A stretch of 64,000 bases of DNA, from assembly GCA_963575745.1 (NCBI GenBank), contig CAUYUJ010001329.1, positions 32,501 through 96,500 on the forward strand, in the 5' to 3' direction. Positions 12,088 through 23,190 of the stretch are shown here, piece by piece; the first letter of the stretch is position 1, and each line of letters opens with the position of its first letter. A program made the translations under genes and the position numbers. The stretch is from Prorocentrum cordatum. Its lineage: Eukaryota > Sar > Dinophyceae > Prorocentrales > Prorocentraceae. The notes under the pieces were generated by a model that saw only the letters and a list, made by a program, of their open reading frames with translations, ran no database searches and was not told where the DNA came from.

Positions 12088-12319
12088 GCCCAGGGTAGGC
12101 CCATTTTGAGAACCACATGCTCTTCACCCGTCACAGCGTTGCAAGATGTCAAAGTCGTGGACGTATGCTCTGCGGATGTCCTACGCGAGAGCCCGTCAAG
12201 GAGGCCCAGGGATAGCCTCATTTTGAGAAGAACATGCCTTCCATCCGTCTAAGCGTTGAAGGATGTCAAGGTCGTGGACATGTGCTTCGCGAAAGTCTCA
12301 CGCGAGAGCCCCGTTTCGA
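12088..12319. repeat. 116-bp tandem duplication
   Basis: Two copies begin with GCCCAGGG at 12088 and 12204. Both contain CATTTTGAGAA, then GTCGTGGACRT, then CGCGAGAGCCC, at the same spacing. Roughly 80% of positions agree by eye. No coding assignment. Confidence 0.8.
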
Positions 12320-12599
12320 AGCAGGAGCCGCCCTCAAGTCGTGTTGGCTGTTGCATAGTATGGAACGCCGGCCGGGTCGTACAGGTCTAGGAAGGGTCAC
12401 GTGAGCGTAGAGGGTGAGTTTTGTATTCGAATGTGCGCGAGGCCAAGAAGAAGGAATGGAGGAGGAGGAGGAGGAGGAGGAGGGACCCCAAAACGGTGGG
12501 TGCGTTCTTTAAGGGATGTGCCCAGGAGGCTTCAGACCCTGGAGGATTCCTTATCGGGTGAGGGTGGCGGTGGTATCCATGGCCGATCCACGATTTGCA

Positions 12600-13016
12600 G
12601 TTCCACAGGTTTCCAGACCCAGGATTCCTCATCCAAGGGTTCCTTATCTAAGGGTTCGTCATCGAGGCGGTGGTACGGGTCAAGCGGTGGCGTCGCGGCG
12701 TAGGCTCGCGGTGCTACGCCGCCGCTTCCGCTGGGAGGCGGAGGGATGCGGGCCTGCGCCGTTGGCATCCGCTGCCTCTGAAGCGGAGGCGCCGCTGGAC
12801 GCAGAGCTCGTCGCGGCGTTCGCAGCGACGGACACGAAGGCAGTACGCCCCTGCGGGCACAGGCTGCAGGTGGCCTCGTGCCGTCGAGCGCAGCGCTGCC
12901 CCGGATGCGGCTCCAGAGTCATCGGGGCACGCGTGTCGTGCGGAGGAAGCGACTTCGTAGCATGCCGTGCGTGCGCGCTTGCGGCCGCCGCTCGCGACCC
13001 GCACGCTGCGCGCTGA
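12600..13016 (+). pseudogene. zinc-finger fragment, probable start of LINE #2 protein
   Basis: The frame ending at 13016 contains CGHRLQVASC, then RCPGCGSRV, then VSCGGSDFVACRACA. This is a C-x-H...C...C-x2-C...C...C-x2-C layout typical of a compact DC1/ZZ-like zinc-binding module. The third pair is incomplete (CGGS in place of CxxC), suggesting decay. A (GGA)n tract begins within 50 bases. Position before the EEP relic suggests it belonged to a LINE N-terminal region, but that is inference. The start codon is not determined. Confidence 0.4.
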
Positions 13017-13059
13017 CCTTTTCGGCTCCGAGCGGGGGCTCGGGGTCCCTTCCGAGAGG

Positions 13060-13168
13060 ATGGCGAAGAGGAGGAGGAGGAGGAGGAGGAGGAGGAGGAG
13101 GAGGAGGAGGAGGAGGAGGAGGAGGAGGAGGAGGAGGAGGAGGAGGAGGAGGAGGAGGAGGAGGAGGG
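13060..13168. repeat. (GGA)n microsatellite
   Basis: Nearly perfect GGA/GAG repeat after GGCGAAGA. A smaller GGA block lies at 12456-12482. Confidence 0.97.
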
Positions 13169-13449
13169 ACCCCTCGCCCTCCGGGCTGCGCGGGGCGTGT
13201 CGACAGTCGCGCTTCGCCGCGGGGCCCTCCGTCTGGCCCGTGCTGGTGCAGGCGCTGCTGCGGGCGGTGTCTGGCGCGCGCCGGGGGGGGGTCGGTGGAG
13301 ACTTCCGCGCTGTTGTTCGGAGTTCGGTGCCAGCAGGTGCTCTGGTACGCGAGTTGAGAGACAATGCCCCCCACCTTTCCGTATCCATGTTGGCCCAATG
13401 CCATGGGGCACCCGGCGACCGCGAATAAGAGCCAGAGGATTGTGCTGTT

Positions 13450-14718
13450 TTGCTTGTGGGGGTTCTGCGGTCGGCGGGCGCGCGGCACATGGCGCCCGTC
13501 CGCGCAGGACACGGCGGTGGCGGCCGTGGTAGCGGGGGCCCGCTAGGGCGATGGGGCAAGTGCTGGTTATGTTCGGCACGTCGCGAGTGGAGCTGGTGCA
13601 TCCGCTCGGCTTGCTGGGCCCGCGGCCAGATCGCCCCGCCTTGGGTCGGAGCGGCCGAGCCGAAGTCCTCGGCTGGAGCGGCCGCGCAGCCCGACGTCGT
13701 CGCCGGCGCGGGCGGCTGGGTGCTGCAGGGGCGCGGGCGCGCGGCGGCTCGCAAGGCCCGCGCAGCGGCGCGGCAGGCTGCCCGAGGTGGCCGGCGGGAC
13801 GGCGGCGCAGTGAGCATGGCTGGAGCCGGCGAGGTGGCTCAAGCTGCTCTGGCTCAAGCCGTGTACAGCCTCTTCAGCCTGCGCAGGCACAGCTACCCGA
13901 TCCCATCGATTCTGGCCCGCCCGGGCTGTCGGTGGCTTTTTCGGTTGCTCTCCCCTCTGCGCGGTGCGCTCCATGGACTGGGGAGGCATGGGCGGCGCTC
14001 GCGCGCTGCAGGCAATGGTCGAGGCGTCCGTCTCGGCGGCGGTGACGGCACGCTCAGAGCGATGCAGCCAGCTCAAGCAGTCCAGTTGGAGCCACCGCCG
14101 CCGCCGTCCACCGCCCCGAGGATGAAGCTGGTACCGAAGCTGCAGCTGATGCCTCCGACCCACAGGCAGATGCAGCCGGCGCCGAAGCCCAGCTGCTCTC
14201 CTCGGCCGCCTCCGCTGGCCCTCGAGGCGGAGCCGAGGGCGTGGGCGGAACCCGACCTGCTGGGGGCCGAGCCGGGGCTCCTGAGCTCAGCCCAGGCCAT
14301 GCCGCAGCCCACTAGGGCCGAGCGCCCGCCTGGGCGTTGGACGCCGCCGAGGGACCAGGCGCCGATCTCGCCTACCTTTCAGGGTGGGGTGGGCGCGCGG
14401 GTGCGCGAGGAGCAGCTAGTGCCACGACTTCGCCGGTGGCATCGGCGCGAGCCTTTGCCAGAGCCTCTGGGCCGCATTTGCTCGGGGGATGCTCCGTAGC
14501 CGAGGGCCCCTGCGGATGCCTCTCGGCCGATGGCCCCGGATGCCCCGCCGCCGGACACTGCGCAGGCGCGCATCTGCCGCATTCCTTCGCGCAGACTTCG
14601 GCGTGGCCAGACGAGCGCTTCGAGCGCCCCGTTCCGGAGTCGCTTCCCACCGTCACCGAGTCCTCTGCGAGAGGTGCCGCGACGGCGGGCACCTCGGGAG
14701 TGCCGCAGCGAAGTGATC
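13450..14718 (+). pseudogene. Ala/Pro-rich region with degenerate zinc motifs, probable LINE #2 N-terminal half
   Basis: The 349-codon frame 13450-14499 contains WGKCWLCSARREWSWCIRSA, a W-x2-C-x2-C...C arrangement like the zinc ribbon at the start of dinoflagellate LINE proteins. A low-complexity Ala/Arg/Pro stretch follows. In the next frame, up to 14718, LCERCRDGGHLG resembles a C-x2-C-x4-H zinc knuckle that lacks its final cysteine. GC content is very high. Frame changes show that it is not intact. Function as a nucleic-acid-binding ORF1-like part is inference. Confidence 0.35.
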
Positions 14719-15235
14719 TCCGTCACCTTGCTGGAGGACGTGTGCGCGCGACTGGGCGGTATTCCTGGGCCGCGGTTTGGCGCCGGTTCGGGGGCCGTGG
14801 ACTGGGGGAAGGGGGGTGAGCTCGGCAGTCTTGGTTCAGGGCGGCATCCTTTGGGTGTCCGCCATGTTGGGCGCCCTCTGTCCGCCCCCTCCCCGAGCCA
14901 GATGGGGTTGCTGCTGGCGCTGGCGCCGAGTTCGTCAGCCTCGACGCTCGCGACGTCGCCGCGGATGACGACAGCGACGAGCTGAGGAGGAATAGCATGC
15001 GTTACCTAACGTCCGCAATGAGGATTGGGATGCTCTGAGGGCTTGGTGGAAGGGTTTGCTCGAGCCGCTGGGGGTGGTCATTGCCTTGTCCCCTATACTT
15101 CCTCTTCCTGAGCACTCAGGAGGGCGAGCCCGAGGTCGAGCCGGTCCTCGAGCCAGTGCTGTCGTCCGACACAGAACCGCCATTCGTGTCCGGCATCGAG
15201 CCCACCGTCATCGAGCCAGCGCACGCGTCGATCAT

Positions 15236-15490
15236 CGAGCGCTGTGACGCCGGGAGGCCCCGTGACGCCGTGGCGCCCCGTGGCGCCGTGGCGCCCCGTG
15301 ACGGCGCGACGCCCCGTTACGACGCGGCGCCCCGTGCCGCCGGGGCGCCCCGTGGCGCCGTGGCGAACCGTGGCGGCGCGACGCCCCGTGACGGCGCGGC
15401 GTGCAGATTGCGACGCGACGCGCCGTGACGCCGTGGCGCCCTGCGACGCCGCGGCGCCCCGTGACGACTCGACGCCCGCGCCCGAGCCTG
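15236..15490. repeat. CGTGACGCCGTGGCGCCC minisatellite
   Basis: About 15 units of 15-18 bases built from GTGACGCC, GTGGCGCC and CCCCGT. Self-complementary GGCGCC occurs in most units. It lies between the zinc-knuckle relic and the EEP relic of LINE #2. Confidence 0.9.
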
Positions 15491-16033
15491 CCGAGCCAGG
15501 CTCCTGAAGGCTCCAGTGGGCAAGCGACAAGTGGGACGAGGGCGACGACGAAGTCTGGGCTGCCATCGCGCCGACGCGCCGAGCGGCGCCGTGGCGCCGA
15601 CCGCCATCCAGGAGCCTGCGGTGGAGAGATCCATCGAGCCGACGGTGTAGGAAGACGGCGGGACGTAGGGCAAGGAGGCTGTCGGCAGAGGGGTGCCCAG
15701 TGAAAGCGAGGTGAAGTTCAGTTCCGAGTGCGCGCATGTTCTCGCCCAGATTCGCGGCTGGGACTCGGAGGGCGTCGCGCGCGAGCTCATCGCAGAGCGG
15801 TGGGAGGCCGCGGCGTCTCGCTTCCGGCAGCGGGGCGCGGCCGGGCGAGGCCGCCTGCTTGCGGGGCGTGGGGCGGCGTCCGCTGCAGCTCCGGCGTCGC
15901 TGCGCTCCTCGTTCCCTGCTGCGTGCCCGCCGGCGGGCGAGTCCGAGCGGCCAGAGGGGCGGGCCAGCCGCCCTGTGAGCACCGATGGCTGATTCTGCGC
16001 CGCTGAGGGGGCGTCGGCTCGTCTGTCAGAGGC

Positions 16034-16141
16034 CAGCAACATATGTACACGTACGCGGTTAGCTTCCCCTGGAGGGCATTTGAACGAGGACGTTCGTGCA
16101 CTCAAGATCGCGGAGGGCGTACATGTACATATGTCGTTGCT
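16034..16141. repeat. 108-bp foldback element
   Basis: ACATATGTACACGTACGC (16039-16056) faces GCGTACATGTACATATGT (16117-16134): 17 of 18 bases pair. The pairing extends outward as AGCAAC / GTTGCT with a 3-base insertion on the right. A smaller hairpin GAACG-AGGA-CGTTC lies inside. No ORF. The form is that of a MITE or foldback insertion. Confidence 0.8.
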
Positions 16142-16359
16142 CGCTCATTCTGTCCTGCTCGGGGGAACTGCTTCAGCCGTCTCTTGATTCGTGTAGTGCT
16201 GCCCTGCAGGCGCCGCCGGGGGTCCTGCCGCACATCCTCTGGCGCGGGGGGCCGGTGGGGGCCCTCTCGCAGCAGGCGGCGGCCATCTGTGAGCGAGGGC
16301 CGTTCCGTCCGCCAGCCCGTGCGGCGTGGGCCGACAGTTGCCCTGCAGAGGGTGGCGAC

Positions 16360-16503
<144 letters not shown>

Positions 16504-17086
16504 GGGCTCCTGCCGCCCGCAGAGGGCTGCGTCCGCGCAGGCCCGTTTGATCGGGGTCCTGTCAGCGTCGTCTCGCCCTGCCCCTCTCTGGCGGCCCGCC
16601 GCCGACCGCGGCCAGGGGGTGGCCCTCGAGGGATGCAGCGGGCCCTTGGTCCAGGCCAGGCCCCGAGCTCTCGCGCGGGTTGGTCGATGCGGGCGCGGCC
16701 GTCGCCGAGAATTCGCCCGTGGTCGAATGTGCTGATGCCGTGGCGCCTGCTGACGGGCCAGCGCGGGGGTCACCATGCAGTCAGGTGTGGCTATCTGGAG
16801 GCGGCTCGAGGCCCTGGACCGACCCCTTACCCGACGCGGTCGACGTCGCTGATGGGAGGCCCCCCACTGGTGGTTGACGCAAACGCTGCGGCAACGCAGG
16901 GGGGGGCCCCTGGTTGCGGCGGAAGTGACAGCGGCGCCGCAGGGGGGGCGGCCGCGGGCGAGGTCTCGGTCAGGGAGGGTCTCGTCACCAGGAGCTGGAA
17001 CCCCTGACCACTATGTCGCGAGGTGGTCAGGGGCGAAGGTGGGACCTGGCCAAAGCCTCGCGGTGGGAGCGGGGTAGGCTGTCGCA

Positions 17087-17825
17087 GTGAGCCCCGTGGC
17101 CATTCTGTGGGAGGGCGTCGCGGTCTCGGGCGAGGACCGGTCGGGCGAGAAGCAGGTGCTCGCGCTTGCAGAGCGCCCCCCGCCCCCGACGTCGGGGGCG
17201 CGGCCCTCGTCGGCCAGCGTCGCGACGCTGAGCGGCTCCACTTGGGCCAAGGAGCAGACCGCCATCGAGGGCCTGCTTGGCGCAGGGGCCACGGGCGACG
17301 TCTTCCTGCTGCGGGAGACCCGCTTCGCATCTCAGCAGGCTGAGGACTCGGCGAGGGGTTGGGGGGCCCGCGGCGGGCTGCGCGCGGCCGTCAGCCCCAG
17401 CCGCAGGACAGGCTCGGCAGCCCAGGCAGTGTCATCTGGCGTGGCCATCCTCGCGGCGAAGCACCGAGGCGTCAACGTGGTGGACCTGGAGTGGGCGCGC
17501 CATTGCGCGAGGCTCGTCGCGAGGAGAGTGGCCTTCGGCGACCTGGTCGTCGTCGTGGTCAGTGACTGCCTGGAGCACTCTTCAAGGCTGCAAGGGTACA
17601 ACGTCGACCTGCTGGGGGAACTTGCAGCTGTTCCTCGGTGAGCTCTCGGAGCCCTCCGTCGTCGGCGCTGACTGGGGCTCGGAGCCCCGCCTCCTCGAGA
17701 GTTCCGGGTGGCCCAAAGCTGTCGGAGGCGTGATGGTCGCCCCCGCGCTCCCCGCATGCGGCGAGCACACGTTTGACTACTTTGTGATATCGGCGTCGCT
17801 GGCTGCCCTGAGTCCCCATGTGTAG
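17087..17825 (+). pseudogene. LINE #2 EEP endonuclease domain, frameshifted
   Basis: The frame from 17087 to 17641 contains DVFLLRETRF (residues 71-80), matching the glutamate strand of EEP nucleases, then SGVAILAAKHRG (117-128) and a strand VVVVVSDCLE followed by YNVDLLGELA (171-180). That frame then stops. The adjacent frame takes over near 17620 with FLGELSEPSVVGADWGSEP, the strand that normally carries the W-N pair (here W-G), then a GGVMVAP segment and TFDYFVIS, and ends at 17825. One frameshift near 17600-17640 therefore splits a single domain. The Asn in the WN pair is lost. Role when intact: nicking of target DNA during retrotransposition. Confidence 0.75.
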
Positions 17826-17995
17826 CCGCGCCCCGCGACGACCCGCCCGCGCGCGCTGGTTCGCCTGGAATTCTGCCAGCTCGGTTCCCAGGCGGGGTGT
17901 GATGTCGGCGTCGCTGGCGGCCCTGCGCCCTCAGGTGGAGGTGCCGCGCCCCGCGACGACCCGCCCGCGCTCGCTGGTGCGCCTCAAGTTCCTTG
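17788..17995. repeat. about 110-bp tandem duplication at the EEP end
   Basis: GATATCGGCGTCGCTGGC at 17788 recurs as GATGTCGGCGTCGCTGGC at about 17899. Both continue into CGCCCCGCGACGACCCGCCC. The duplication includes the last EEP strand and the following segment, so the second copy restores a reading PATTRPRSLVRLKF similar to the catalytic-His neighbourhood. Confidence 0.8.
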
Positions 17996-18159
17996 GCATC
18001 GCTCGGGCGTGTGCAGTTTTCCTTCGGCGAGGACCATCGAGGAGCATCCTTGATCATTTGGCGAAAAAACCACGCACGAAACCGGAAAAAACACAGGCAA
18101 TGGACGTCCGAGCGATAGCCAGGTTCAGCTAGCTCGGTTCCCAGGCGAAGGTCTGGGTC

Positions 18160-18469
18160 TTGCAGTCACCAAGAAGTTTCGACGTCACCGCGAAGGTTGA
18201 CGAGAAGAGCAAGCGGGCAGCAGGCGATGCGGCCAAAGGGGTGCAGTGGCAGGCTCCGCTGCTAGACGCTGCGGGCCTTCCCGACGATGCGGTGCGTGAG
18301 TTATACGTGGTTGCTGAGCTGCACCTGGCCGAGGTGTTCGGCATCGGGAAGCAGGGTGCCGAACAGTGCGTCGGGCGAGCAAAGGGGGGTCAGGCGGGTC
18401 TGCAAGCGCCTGATCGACCTGGAGAGAGCCGAAACCACGAGGAGGGTCAGCCCATTCACCCGCTTGTGG

Positions 18470-18470
<1 letters not shown>
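18160..18470 (+). pseudogene. LINE #2 linker between EEP and RT
   Basis: The frame 18160-18470 reads as a helix-rich segment (AAGDAAKGVQWQAPLL, AVRELYVVAELHLAEVFGI) of the kind found between EEP and RT in dinoflagellate LINEs. It runs into a (GA)n tract, after which no RT sequence is visible. Assignment is by position and texture. Confidence 0.4.
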
Positions 18471-18475
<5 letters not shown>

Positions 18476-18520
<45 letters not shown>

Positions 18521-18550
18521 AAGAGGGAGAGAGAGAGAGAACGAGAGTGA
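18476..18550. repeat. (GA)n microsatellite
   Basis: GAGAGA repeats interrupted by two A-runs (AAAAAAGAG, AAAAAAAGAGG). Confidence 0.97.
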
Positions 18551-18704
18551 GAGTTCGCGCTCCGCTCGCCCACGGCCAGAGGTCATGCCGCCTGACCCCT
18601 TGAGACTACAGAGTGCTGTCGTGTCCCGCGGGGCCCGTCACGGTCTAGACCATGGGGTTGGGGTCTTTGTTCAAATCACGGGCCGGAGCCATTTTTCTCG
18701 CGCC

Positions 18705-20210
18705 GCCATTATCCTCCCTTCCTCCTTCTCCTCCTTCACTTCCTCCTCCTCCTCCACCTCCTCCTCCTCCACCTCGTACTCCTCGTACTCCTCCTCTTCG
18801 CTCATTCCCGGCAGGAAGCAAAGTCAGGGAGAGTGGAGACAGAAAGCATGCATTGCGTGTATTACAGTCAAGCCGATGGAACAAGGAACGCTCTGAGATC
18901 GGAAGGGGCTCGAGGTTCCTCAGGTCCTCCCATGGCTTTTCCTCTAGCCCTCCTCGTGCACGGAGGCAATGCTGGTGCCAAACAGGGGCCTCGCTCCTGA
19001 CTCAGCATTCCTAAGCTCAGCGGCCCGACGATGTCTTCGGAGTCGGCTCCGCGGGCGACCTGATGTGGCAGTAGCCCGCCGCCCTGCCCCACGCAGCCCT
19101 GCCCGGCTGGGACGTCGCCGGTCTGGGCGGGCGCCGGCGACACACCTTAACACCGATCCTGGCCAGGCTCGTCCTGCGCCTGGTCGGGTTCGGTGTGCAC
19201 GCCGCCGTGCCCCGGCCAGGAGGGCGCGCACGCCGATCCCGGGCCCAGGGTCTGCCTCCGGTCGGGAGCGGCCCGGTCGGGAGCGGTGCGCGTGTGCGGT
19301 CGGCGTCCTCTCGTGCGCTCGCCGTCCTCCTCTCCCGCTCGTCCCGCTCGTCCGCCCGCCGCACGCCGCCACGGCCCTCCGGGCCGGCGGGCCTCTGCGC
19401 CCGGGGAGAGCCGGGGGAGGCTGGGCCGGCGGCAGCCAGCTCTGCCTGTCCAACGCCTTCCGCCAGGATCGGGGGGAGCGCCTTCTCGCCTCTCGCCCCC
19501 CCCCCCCCCCTCTCTCGGCGTCCTCTGCCTGCCTCGGTGCTTTCTGCTGCGTCCCCCTCTCGGTCCCCTCCTCCCCTTTCCTCGGCCCCCGCCCCTGCCC
19601 TCCTCATCCCTCCCCCGTCCGCATCCCCCTTCCTGCTTGTGCCTTCTCTCTCTCTCTCTCTTCCCCCCCTCCTTCCCCTTCCCTCCCTCTCCACCCCTCT
19701 TCCTCCGTCCTCTCTTCCTCAGTCCCTCCCTCGTTTCGTCCCTCCTCTCTCCTCCGATCTCCTCCTCTTTTCCCTTACACTGGTCCTCTTCCTCCTCCAC
19801 CTCCTCCTCCTCCTCCACGTCGTCTTCTTCTTCTTCTTCTGCTTCTTCTGCCTCTTCTGCTTCTTCTTCTTATTCTTCTTCTTTTTCTTCTTGAACGCCC
19901 GCGCGAGCCCGAGCTGGAGCGGCTCTGCCGCCGGCCTGCGCGCGGCTCGCGCTGCCGCCACCCTCACGCTGCAGCACCGCGGGCCCCTCGACCTGCTCGC
20001 GGGCACGGCGCCCGTCGGCCACTGCCTCCCCTTGGCAAGGGGCACAGGACGTGCCGGCAGTTCCTCCTCCTCCTCCTCCTCCTCCTCCTCCTCCTCCCTC
20101 TCCTCCTCCTCCTCCTCCTCCTCCTCCGCCTCCTCCTCCTCCCTCCTCCTCCTCCTCCTCTCCTCCTCCTCCTCCTCCTCCTCCTCCTCCTCCTCCTCCT
20201 CCCCTGGCCG
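18705..20210. repeat. pyrimidine-rich block with (CTC)n and (TTC)n tracts
   Basis: (CTC)n lies at 18719-18796, C/T-rich non-periodic sequence at 19495-19790, (TTC)n at 19825-19893 and a long (CTC)n at 20064-20203. The part in between (18960-19480) is GC-rich unique sequence, in which I see no domain on either strand although several frames are open. Confidence 0.85.
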
Positions 20211-20454
20211 CATCAGACAGGTCGCAGGGGCCGCAGATCGATCTGGGCGGCAGGGCGTCGCCGCCGCCCTCGCGTGGCGTGTGCGGGCTCTGCTCTGCTC
20301 GCCGTGCCGTGTGTCACTTCGACCGGCGCCCGCGCGGACGCTTCCGGGCGCATGCCGTCTCGTCTGCGTTCGCCGTGCAGGGGTAGTTTACGTTGCATCT
20401 TCGGGGGACCTCGCCCGTCCCCAAAATTGGTGTCTTTTCTTGTGCCCGACGCGG

Positions 20455-20575
20455 GCTCGATGCGGATTTGGCGCGGACTCGACGCGGATTCGGCGCGGAT
20501 TCGACACGGATGCGACACGGATCCGACGAGCAGAACATGGGTTCGACACGGATTCGACGCGGATAAGGTCGGAAC
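20455..20575. repeat. GACACGGATTC minisatellite
   Basis: About ten units of 10-11 bases of the type GACGCGGATTCG / GACACGGATCCG in one orientation. Loosely related GATTCC/GATTCG texture occurs at 47.08-47.21 and 52.12-52.33 kb. Confidence 0.85.
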
Positions 20576-20664
20576 GAGACAGACAAGGCCCCCCGAGGAT
20601 GCAACACAAGGGTAACGTATAGCAATGCTTGTTCGATTCAAGCGCTGGCCAGGTTACTACATAA

Positions 20665-20722
20665 GAACGGCGCGTGTGTGTTGTGTGTTTGTGTGTGTGT
20701 GTGTTTGCGTGTGTGTGTGGGA
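20665..20722. repeat. (GT)n microsatellite
   Basis: TGTGTG repeats with a few TTG interruptions. Confidence 0.93.
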
Positions 20723-20859
20723 TTCCAGTCTCAGTGCCAGCTTGTGTGCCTCAGTGGTCCACGCTGGCGCGCTCGCGTGAGGTCGATTTGGTCTGCAGCC
20801 ACCCGTCGCCGTGCCTCGTCAATCTCCATGGTGTTGGCTAGAGTGAGAGTCACCCTTTT

Positions 20860-21195
<336 letters not shown>

Positions 21196-21389
21196 CTCCT
21201 TTGACGCATCCTGAGGCGCTCGGCTGTGATGTTTCGGGGAAGGCACGTTGATCTCTCTTGCCTGGGGTCGCTTTCGCGTGCAGCCTGATCGAGGGCCCAG
21301 CATCGATCGCGCCACCGCCGACCCCCGTCGCGCGCGCTCCTCTGAGCTTCTCTTCGGGCCTGCCCTGGCTCCGTTGCGCAAGGAGGTAT

Positions 21390-21553
21390 CCAGCTCCTCC
21401 TCCTCCTCCTCCTCCTCCTCCTCTTCCTCCTCCCTCTTCCTCTCCTCCTCCTCCATTTCTCCTCCTCCTCTTCGTCGTCATCATCCTCATCACCATCCTC
21501 CTCCTCCTCCTCCTCCTCCTCCTCCTCCTCCTCCTCATCATCACCATCACCAC

Positions 21554-21634
<81 letters not shown>

Positions 21635-21782
21635 CATCCTCATCCTCATCCTCATCCTCATCCTCATCCTCATCCTCATCCTCATCCTCATCCTCATCCT
21701 CATCCTCATCCTCATCCTCATCCTCATCCTCATCCTCATCCTCAACTTCCTCCTCCTCCTCCTCCTCCTCCTCCTCCTCCGC
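21390..21782. repeat. composite (CTC)n-(ATC)n-(CTCATC)n-(CTC)n array
   Basis: Four blocks follow each other: CTC (21390-21460, and again 21498-21535), pure ATC (about 21558-21630), a clean hexamer CTCATC or CATCCT (about 21631-21745), then CTC again to 21780. The hexamer block looks like a fusion of its two neighbours. Confidence 0.96.
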
Positions 21783-21939
21783 CGAGAGGGGGAATGGAGT
21801 GGATTGGACAGACCAGGGCTGCCACTTCCGTAGCCGGACGTCTCGCGGCCACGACTGGCCCGGCCTCGAAGGAGGTAAGCTCGGAGTCACGACCGTACAA
21901 GGGCCACCAGGGGGGCGAGGAGGAGGAGGAGGACGACGA

Positions 21940-23190
21940 CGAGGAGGGGCGGGCAACGCCAGCCAGCACAACCTGCAGCTGGCGCTGGCAGCTGACGACG
22001 AGACGCTCCGCTACGACACCGCGCTCCGCGCTTGCTGGGAGGACCTGGCGGAGCGGCCGCTCGGGCCCGAGGCTCGCGACGTGCTAGGCTTGCCGGCGAA
22101 GCTGGGTGGCGCGGGGGTTCAGTGGGCGGCCACGCGCAGGGCGGCCGCGTACTGGGCGGCCTGGACGCAGGCGGCAGGCGAGGTGCAGCGCGGCCTCGGC
22201 GCCGCCTCGCTTGCAGACGCCCTGGAGACGCTCCCGCAGACGCGCGCGAAGCTCGAAGAGGCGCGCGCAGAGCTGGGGCGCCAGGGCGCCGAGCCCTCCC
22301 CGGGGGCCCCGCTAGCTGCTGCACTGCGGGAGGAGACGCGACAGAAGACGGTCGTTGCGATTATCCACAAGACAACTCACGCTGCCATCAAGCAGCGAGT
22401 GGATCTTCGCAGCAAGGCCACCTTGCTGTCTGCGGGCGGCCCTGGGGCAGGCGGCTTTTTGCAGTACCCGGCGGAGCCCCTCTGCGCCCTGGAGGACGCT
22501 GACTGGAGCACCTCTCTGCGCCGCCGCCTGCAGCTGCCGCGGCCGGAGTGCTCGCTCGCGGAGCTGGCCCGGGCCTCTGCTACCTGCTGCAACCAGACGG
22601 CGAGCGGCGCCACCTGCGCGGCCCCGCTGGACGAAGACGGCTACCACGCCTGCACTTGCCAGTCTGGCGGGGGCGTCGTGAGGCGCCATGGCGACTTGGA
22701 GAAGACGCTGGGGAGCTTGGCCGGGAGGTGGCGCCACTGCGTGCCCCTCTACGAACAGCGAGTCCCTGCTTGGGATAGGCACCGCGCGCGGCGGCCAGCA
22801 GAAGGGCCCGGCCCGCCGGTCCTGGAACGCGCCGTGTTGGACCTCCAGTACGCGGAGGTGGACGGCTCCTGGTGGGTGGACGTGACGGTCCGCCACCCGG
22901 CGGCAGGCGACGAGACGGCGCTCCGGGCTGCGGCGCGACGGCCGGGAGAGGCTACGCGCAGGGCCGAGCGCGAGAAACACGAGAGGTACCCGGGCGAGCG
23001 GCTCACGGCTTTCGCCCTGGAGACCTCCGGCCGCTTGGGCGCTGAGGCGCGACAGTGGCTGCTGGCGCAGGTGCGCGAGCTCCCCGAGGACACGCAGCCT
23101 GGCGAGCTGGCGCGCGCCTACAAGGCGCTCAGCTGCGCGCTGCAGCGCCAGGTGGCGCGCCAGCTTCGGCGCGCCGCCGGGCTGCGCTGA
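21940..23190 (+). pseudogene. LINE C-terminal domain (post-RT, CCHC/RH-type), well preserved but orphaned
   Basis: The open frame begins at 21799 but its first 45 codons are simple-sequence glycine. LINE-like sequence starts near residue 50. DVLGLPAKLGGAGVQW (94-109) and AAYWAAW (116-122) match the segment after the RT thumb in dinoflagellate LINEs. A cysteine cluster follows: CC at 263-264, C273, H283, C285 and C287, then RRHGDLEKTL (295-304). LDLQY at 347-351 and WWVDVTV at 358-364 resemble the Asp-x(n)-Asp-V-T-V signature. Together this is the layout of the CCHC finger plus RH(N) and D...D parts of R2-type restriction-like endonuclease regions. The frame stops cleanly at 23190. No RT is found in the 3.3 kb of repeats upstream, so the piece is an orphan C-terminus, possibly of LINE #2. 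Codon use is GC-rich and consistent. Confidence 0.75.

Noticed and set aside
12680-13817. Long minus-strand frames (299 and 367 codons)
   Set aside because: They are the complement of the (GGA)n tract and GC-rich sequence. The plus strand carries the zinc-module text.
14480-14500. Dinoflagellate spliced-leader relic
   Set aside because: Only a few bases (CCGTAGCC) match here and near 21823. The rest of the leader is absent, so no claim is made.
18969-20622. 548- and 475-codon overlapping plus-strand frames
   Set aside because: Two different frames are open over the same bases and both pass through CTC/TTC tracts. High GC explains the lack of stops.
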